From: Actinomycetota bacterium
GTDB taxonomy: Bacteria > Actinomycetota > Actinomycetes > Nanopelagicales > Nanopelagicaceae
Assembly (NCBI GenBank): GCA_009704445.1
Contig: WLED01000035.1
Span: 1-11,178 of the forward strand
Direction of reading: 5' to 3'
Length of the DNA stretch: 11,178 nt
Below the pieces are notes generated by a model. It did no database searches. It saw only the letters and a program-made list of their open reading frames with translations, and was not told where the DNA came from. Shown piece after piece: positions 7,369 to 11,178 of the stretch. Numbering within the stretch: the stretch's first letter is position 1; every line of letters begins with the position of its first letter. A program made the position numbers and the translations under genes.

Positions 7369-8097
7369 TTAGGCACCCTCAATGATGAAACGTCCAACAT
7401 ATCTAGCAACGGCATCAACTGCTGCAATTGAACCGGCGTAATCCATGCGGGTCGGTCCTAAAACACCAAGTGCGCCTATTTGAGCAGAATCGCCGCCGTA
7501 ACCAACAGTCACCAGCGATGTTGCTTGAAGATTAGTTTCCAATTGTTCACGACCAATACGAACATTAACCGTCGAATTAGCTTCATCGAGTAAGCGCATC
7601 AAAACAACTTGCTCTTCTAACGCTTCTAGAATTGGCGAAAGCGTTAAACCTAGATCTTCGCCAGAACGTGCCAAGTGAGCAGTTCCTGAAACTGCTAACT
7701 TTTCGCGACCATCTCCAATAATTGGGTAGGTAACGACAGCTACTTGTTTTGTAATGTCTGCAAGTAACTTCACGGATTTTTTTAAAAGCTCTTCAAGATC
7801 ACTGGATCCTTCTAGAAATGTTTCAATGGCTCTGCGTTCTGCAGTCGATAATGTTTTGACTGTAGCTAGCTTGTCTACAAAAACACGGTAACCAAGATCT
7901 GTTGGAATTCTGCCTGCACTTGTGTGGGGCTGAGTGATTAGACCCTCTTCTTCTAGTACTGCCATTTCATTTCGAATCGTTGCAGGTGAAATTCCTAAAC
8001 TGTGGCGGTCGGCAATTGACTTAGAACCGACAGGCTCTTGGGTCGCAACGTACTCATCTACTATTGCGCGAAGGATTTCAAGACGACGTGATGACAT
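7369..8097 (-). CDS. hrcA: Heat-inducible repressor HrcA, internally shortened
   Basis: HrcA represses heat-shock genes by binding the CIRCE inverted repeat. The N-terminal winged helix (about 1-75) is intact, including SPATIRNEMAVLEEEGLI (37-54) and the HTSAGRIPTDLGYRVFVD stretch (58-75). The helix up to KQVAVVTYP (117-125) and the C-terminal segment from about KLAVSGTAHLAR (133-144) through SPILEALEEQVVLMRLL (154-170) to the end also match the family. Usual HrcA proteins have about 340 residues and this has 242. The missing roughly 95-100 residues would lie between about 125 and 133. That region holds the first part of the GAF-like domain and its inserted dimerising domain. The frame is open throughout, so it looks like a clean internal deletion and not a frameshift. 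It starts 14 bases after hemW and no CIRCE is seen nearby. Confidence 0.9.
   Translation of the reverse strand: MSSRRLEILRAIVDEYVATQEPVGSKSIADRHSLGISPATIRNEMAVLEEEGLITQPHTSAGRIPTDLGYRVFVDKLATVKTLSTAERRAIETFLEGSSDLEELLKKSVKLLADITKQVAVVTYPIIGDGREKLAVSGTAHLARSGEDLGLTLSPILEALEEQVVLMRLLDEANSTVNVRIGREQLETNLQATSLVTVGYGGDSAQIGALGVLGPTRMDYAGSIAAVDAVARYVGRFIIEGA
7374..7380 (-). promoter_or_regulatory. Ribosome binding site for dnaJ
   Basis: The minus strand reads GAGGGTG with its GAGG core eight bases before the dnaJ ATG. It lies inside the last codons of hrcA. It is one of the clearest Shine-Dalgarno sequences in the window and supports this start. Confidence 0.65.
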
Positions 8098-8111
8098 GTG
8101 TGCCTAGGGTA

Positions 8112-9233
8112 CTAGAAAGTTAATTCTCGCACGATTCGATCTGCAATTAAGCGCCCCGTTGGCGTAAGCAGAACTCGATCTTCTAGCAGTTGGACAAAGC
8201 CATTTGCGCCGTAGGTTGCAAGTGTTTGAATTTGAGCTGAATTCAAATCCATCGTCGATAAACCCTCTCTCATACGAATGCCCAGCATGATTGATTCATC
8301 TCTTTTTTGATCTGCGGTCAAATCTTCACTCTCTGCAATCACGCTTTCGCCAGAAAACAGTTTTTGTTTGTAAGCATTTGGGTGCTTAACATTCCAGAAT
8401 CGTTTTGCATCAATATGTGAATGTGCACCGGGCCCAAGTCCCCACCAATTTTGGTTGCGCCAGTAGGCGATGTTGTGTTTGCACTCATGACCAGGTTTAG
8501 ACCAATTGGAAAGCTCATACCAATCCATTCCATTCTCCTGGCAGAGTTGATCAACTAACAAATACATCTCTGCCATCAAATCATCATTGGGCATTGCAAT
8601 ATCTCCGCGCTTGATATTGGCGGCTAATTTTGTCCCAGTTTCAACAATTAATGCATAGGCACTTATATGGTCGATATCCAGTGCAAGTGCCGCCTCTACC
8701 GTGTGGCGCCAATCATCCACACTCTCCCCCGGTGTTCCATAAATTAAATCAACACTAATTGATTTAAATCCGACGGCCCTGGCCATAGATACAGCTTTTT
8801 CTACATTAGCTGGATTATGAGTGCGATCAAGAACTTGTAGAACATGTGGCTTAGCCGATTGCATGCCAAATGAGACTCGATTGAAGCCAACATTTATGTA
8901 GCTTTCAAGTTTTTCCAGCGTTACAGAATCTGGATTTGCTTCCAAGGTTATTTCACAATCGGCTGTTAATCCGTTGCGCTTTGTGATCTCATTAATTACT
9001 CGTCCTAGATCTTTTGCTGGAATCAATGAAGGTGTGCCGCCACCAAAAAAGATCGTAGGCGTTATCTCTTTTGGAGCAATTTCAAGCTCCTTTAGCACTG
9101 CATAAATATAGTCATTGCTTACAATTTCTAAAGTTGCTCCATCTTGTAACTCTGATGGCGTATAGGTATTAAAGTCGCAGTAACCGCAACGTTTTATGCA
9201 GTACGGAATGTGTACATAAAATGAAAGGCTCAT
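8112..9233 (-). CDS. hemW: Radical-SAM haem chaperone HemW
   Basis: HemW is a cytoplasmic radical-SAM protein, often annotated as oxygen-independent coproporphyrinogen III oxidase (HemN-like), now known as a haem-binding chaperone in several bacteria. The 4Fe-4S motif C12-x3-C16-x2-C19 lies in YVHIPYCIKRCGYCDF. A Phe follows where HemN proper has a fourth Cys, favouring HemW. FFGGGTPS is at 62-69, the SFGMQS motif at 121-126, and H253-N-x2-Y-W258 matches the HNxxYW haem-binding motif of HemW. The length of 373 residues is normal. Its ATG overlaps the lepA stop by four bases (ATGA). The lepA-hemW-hrcA order is conserved across many Gram-positive bacteria. Confidence 0.94.
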   Translation of the reverse strand: MSLSFYVHIPYCIKRCGYCDFNTYTPSELQDGATLEIVSNDYIYAVLKELEIAPKEITPTIFFGGGTPSLIPAKDLGRVINEITKRNGLTADCEITLEANPDSVTLEKLESYINVGFNRVSFGMQSAKPHVLQVLDRTHNPANVEKAVSMARAVGFKSISVDLIYGTPGESVDDWRHTVEAALALDIDHISAYALIVETGTKLAANIKRGDIAMPNDDLMAEMYLLVDQLCQENGMDWYELSNWSKPGHECKHNIAYWRNQNWWGLGPGAHSHIDAKRFWNVKHPNAYKQKLFSGESVIAESEDLTADQKRDESIMLGIRMREGLSTMDLNSAQIQTLATYGANGFVQLLEDRVLLTPTGRLIADRIVRELTF

Positions 9234-11110
9234 TGGCTTGCTTTACGGGCGGCCTTAATCTTTTCTATATCCGCATCAGTTGCAAGAGCGGCTACGAATG
9301 CCTCTTGTGGCACTTCAACGCGTCCAACCATCTTCATGCGCTTCTTACCCTCTTTTTGCTTCTCCAAAAGTTTACGCTTACGAGAGATATCTCCACCATA
9401 ACATTTTGCTAACACGTCTTTTCGAATAGCGCGGATACTTTCACGGGCGATAATTCGTGCACCGATTGCTGCCTGAATAGGAACCTCAAACTGTTGGCGA
9501 GGGATTAACTCACGGAGTTTGCCCGTCATCATGACACCGTATGCATAGGCCTTATCTCTATGAACAATTGCACTAAAAGCATCTACTGCCTCACCCTGCA
9601 ACAAGATATCAACCTTTACTAGGTTACCTTCAGCATCACCCTTTTCTTCATAATCAAGAGAGGCATAACCTTTTGTGCGGCTCTTTAGTTGATCAAAGAA
9701 ATCAAAGACAATTTCGGCTAATGGCAGGTCATAGCGAATTTCAACTCTATCTTCAGAGATGTAATCCATCCCCAAGAGAACTCCGCGACGGTCCTGGCAT
9801 AGTTCCATAATCGTGCCAATGAACTCTGCTGGAGCCAAAATTGTTGATTTAACAATTGGTTCTAGTACCGCTGCAACCTTGCCTTCAGGAAATTCTGATG
9901 GATTAGTAACGCGTACGGATTTTCCATCATCCATTGTTACGTTGTAAACAACATTGGGAGCAGTAGAGATCAAATTCAACTTATGTTCGCGCTCTAAACG
10001 CTCACGAACAATCTCCATGTGAAGTAGCCCAAGGAATCCACATCGAAAACCAAAACCAAGTGCTGCAGAGCTTTCTGGTTCATAGACCAATGCAGCATCA
10101 TTTAGCTGTAATTTATCGAGTGCTTCTCTAAGGATTGGAAAATCAGCACCATCTAGTGGGAATAGCCCAGAAAAAACCATTGGCTTTGGATCTTTGTATC
10201 CAGAAAGCGCTTCCTTAGTTGGATTGTTATACGTTGTAATCGTGTCACCTACACGTGATTGGCGAACATCTTTCACTCCAGTAATCAAGTAGCCCACTTC
10301 TCCAACGCCAAGTCCCTTACCCGCAATAGGTTCTGGAGAGATAACTCCAACTTCTAGTGCTTCATGGCGAACACCAGTTGAAAACATTTGAATTTGCTCA
10401 CGTGGTGATAAATGTCCATCTACTACTCGAACATATGTAACTACCCCGCGATAGGAGTCGTAGACAGAGTCAAAGATAAGTGCTCGTGCTGGTGCATTGG
10501 GATCACCTACAGGTGCTGGAATTTGAGCAACGATTTGATCTAGAAGTTCTGCAACACCATCTCCGGTTTTCCCAGACACACGCAGACAATCTTCGGGCTG
10601 GCAACCAATTAATCGAGCAAGTTCGGCGGCAAATTTGTCGGGTTGCGCATTGGGTAGATCGATTTTATTGAGCACAGGAATAATCGTTAAATTGTTTTCC
10701 ATTGCAAGATAAAGATTTGCAAGAGTTTGCGCTTCAATACCTTGAGCACAATCCACCAGCAGAACGGCACCTTCACATGCAGCAAGTGAGCGTGAAACTT
10801 CGTAGGTGAAATCAACGTGACCTGGTGTATCGATCATATTTAAAATGTATTCCTGGCCATCAATTGATGAGCGCCAAGGCAAACGAACTGCTTGGGACTT
10901 AATTGTGATTCCACGTTCACGCTCGATATCCATACGATCTAGATACTGGGCGCGCATGTTTCGCGCCTCTACAACTTCGGTAATACCTAACATTCGATCG
11001 GCAAGTGTTGATTTACCGTGATCAATATGGGCAATGATGCAGAAGTTACGAATCTGCGCCGGATTTGTAGATGCTGGTTGCGGAGCCTTAGCAAGTGAAA
11101 TTGCAGGCAT
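9230..11110 (-). CDS. lepA: Elongation factor 4 (LepA), ribosome-associated GTPase
   Basis: EF4 is a translational GTPase that associates with ribosomes and affects initiation, assembly or back-translocation depending on conditions. At 626 residues it has the usual length. G1 AHIDHGKST is at 27-35, G2 RGIT at 66-69, G3 DTPGH at 94-98, G4 NKID at 148-151 and G5 SGKTG at 179-183. The C-terminal domain unique to EF4 includes the Lys/Arg-rich GGDISRKRKLLEKQKEGKKR segment near the end, and EF-G domain IV is absent. The start follows a GAGG eight bases upstream and gives the typical NPAQIRNFCIIAHIDHGKST opening. It lies 32 bases after the stop of the upstream partial gene and heads the tight cluster. 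Confidence 0.98.
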   Translation of the reverse strand: MPAISLAKAPQPASTNPAQIRNFCIIAHIDHGKSTLADRMLGITEVVEARNMRAQYLDRMDIERERGITIKSQAVRLPWRSSIDGQEYILNMIDTPGHVDFTYEVSRSLAACEGAVLLVDCAQGIEAQTLANLYLAMENNLTIIPVLNKIDLPNAQPDKFAAELARLIGCQPEDCLRVSGKTGDGVAELLDQIVAQIPAPVGDPNAPARALIFDSVYDSYRGVVTYVRVVDGHLSPREQIQMFSTGVRHEALEVGVISPEPIAGKGLGVGEVGYLITGVKDVRQSRVGDTITTYNNPTKEALSGYKDPKPMVFSGLFPLDGADFPILREALDKLQLNDAALVYEPESSAALGFGFRCGFLGLLHMEIVRERLEREHKLNLISTAPNVVYNVTMDDGKSVRVTNPSEFPEGKVAAVLEPIVKSTILAPAEFIGTIMELCQDRRGVLLGMDYISEDRVEIRYDLPLAEIVFDFFDQLKSRTKGYASLDYEEKGDAEGNLVKVDILLQGEAVDAFSAIVHRDKAYAYGVMMTGKLRELIPRQQFEVPIQAAIGARIIARESIRAIRKDVLAKCYGGDISRKRKLLEKQKEGKKRMKMVGRVEVPQEAFVAALATDADIEKIKAARKASQ

Positions 11111-11118
11111 GAACCTAG

Positions 11119-11122
11119 CCTC
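11119..11122 (-). promoter_or_regulatory. Ribosome binding site for lepA
   Basis: GAGG on the minus strand lies eight bases before the lepA ATG, a normal Shine-Dalgarno spacing. A TATAAA at 11125-11130 just upstream could be read as a -10 box, but a start there would remove this site, and no matching -35 is evident. Confidence 0.5.
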
Positions 11123-11142
11123 GCTTTATAAAGAGAAGTGAA

Positions 11143-11178
11143 TTAACGTGCGCCGGCTTTGGCAGCTGCCTTAGCCAT
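11143..11178 (-). CDS. rpsT: C-terminal end of a small basic protein, probably ribosomal protein S20 (partial)
   Basis: The window's right edge carries the last eleven codons and TAA of a gene entering from outside, reading MAKAAAKAGAR. The Ala/Lys-rich tail suits the C-terminus of ribosomal protein S20, and rpsT commonly lies next to lepA in Gram-positive bacteria. Only eleven residues are visible, so the identification rests on composition and neighbourhood. The ATG at the very edge need not be the start. The alternative is another Lys/Ala-tailed protein. Its stop is 32 bases before the lepA start. Confidence 0.5.
   Translation of the reverse strand: MAKAAAKAGAR

Noticed and set aside
9092..9100. 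TTAGCACTG, eight of nine bases of a CIRCE half-site
   Set aside because: The partner GAGTGCTAA is absent nine bases away, and the match lies inside the hemW coding sequence. A chance half-site.
10480..10671. Plus-strand open frame inside lepA
   Set aside because: It is antisense to the conserved GTPase and EF4 coding sequence and has no features of its own.
11125..11130. TATAAA before lepA as a -10 promoter box
   Set aside because: No supporting -35 is seen, it lies within a small palindrome (CTTTATAAAG), and a start there would remove the GAGG ribosome site. Readthrough from the upstream gene is as likely.
1..11178. A hidden novel defence, mobile or biosynthetic system
   Set aside because: Every gene belongs to a widely conserved housekeeping family in a largely conserved order; there are no transposases, integrases, toxin-antitoxin pairs, CRISPR-like repeats or base-composition islands visible to me.

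Overview
The window reads as an ordinary housekeeping stretch of a genome-streamlined, low-GC actinobacterium. Gene order, protein families and compact spacing best fit the freshwater acI group (order Nanopelagicales, such as Planktophila or Nanopelagicus). This is inferred from protein style, not from a database match. Every gene I can support is on the minus strand, so transcription runs from high to low coordinates. The window is almost wholly coding: no gap exceeds about 65 bases apart from the first 180 bases, which hold a tRNA and short spacers.

In transcription order, the right edge holds the last codons of a small basic protein, probably ribosomal protein S20 (rpsT). A tight cluster follows: lepA (translation factor EF4), hemW (radical-SAM haem chaperone), hrcA (heat-shock repressor), a type I dnaJ, rsmE (16S rRNA m3U1498 methyltransferase), a HIT-family nucleotide hydrolase, phoH-like ATPase, ybeY (rRNA-maturation endoribonuclease) and a CNNM/CBS (HlyC/CorC-type) membrane protein. 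After a 65-base gap with a plausible leaderless promoter come a FAH-superfamily enzyme, gltX (glutamyl-tRNA synthetase) and tRNA-Gln(CUG).

The theme is translation quality control and proteostasis: EF4, RsmE, YbeY, PhoH and GltX act on ribosomes, rRNA or tRNA charging, while DnaJ and HrcA serve the heat-shock response. Many junctions are overlapping or abutting (ATGA, TAATG, TAGATG, TAAATG), pointing to one or two operons with translational coupling.

I found no new multi-gene system, mobile element, CRISPR array or phage. The most notable feature is HrcA. At 242 residues it is about 100 shorter than family members, and the loss is internal: the DNA-binding domain and the C-terminal part of the effector domain are both present but the middle is missing. 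No CIRCE operator is seen in the window. Smaller points are the absence of era after the corC-like gene, the joining of the lepA-to-corC cluster to FAH-gltX-tRNA-Gln, competing hairpins upstream of the tRNA, and a few substitutions at conserved positions in GltX and RsmE.
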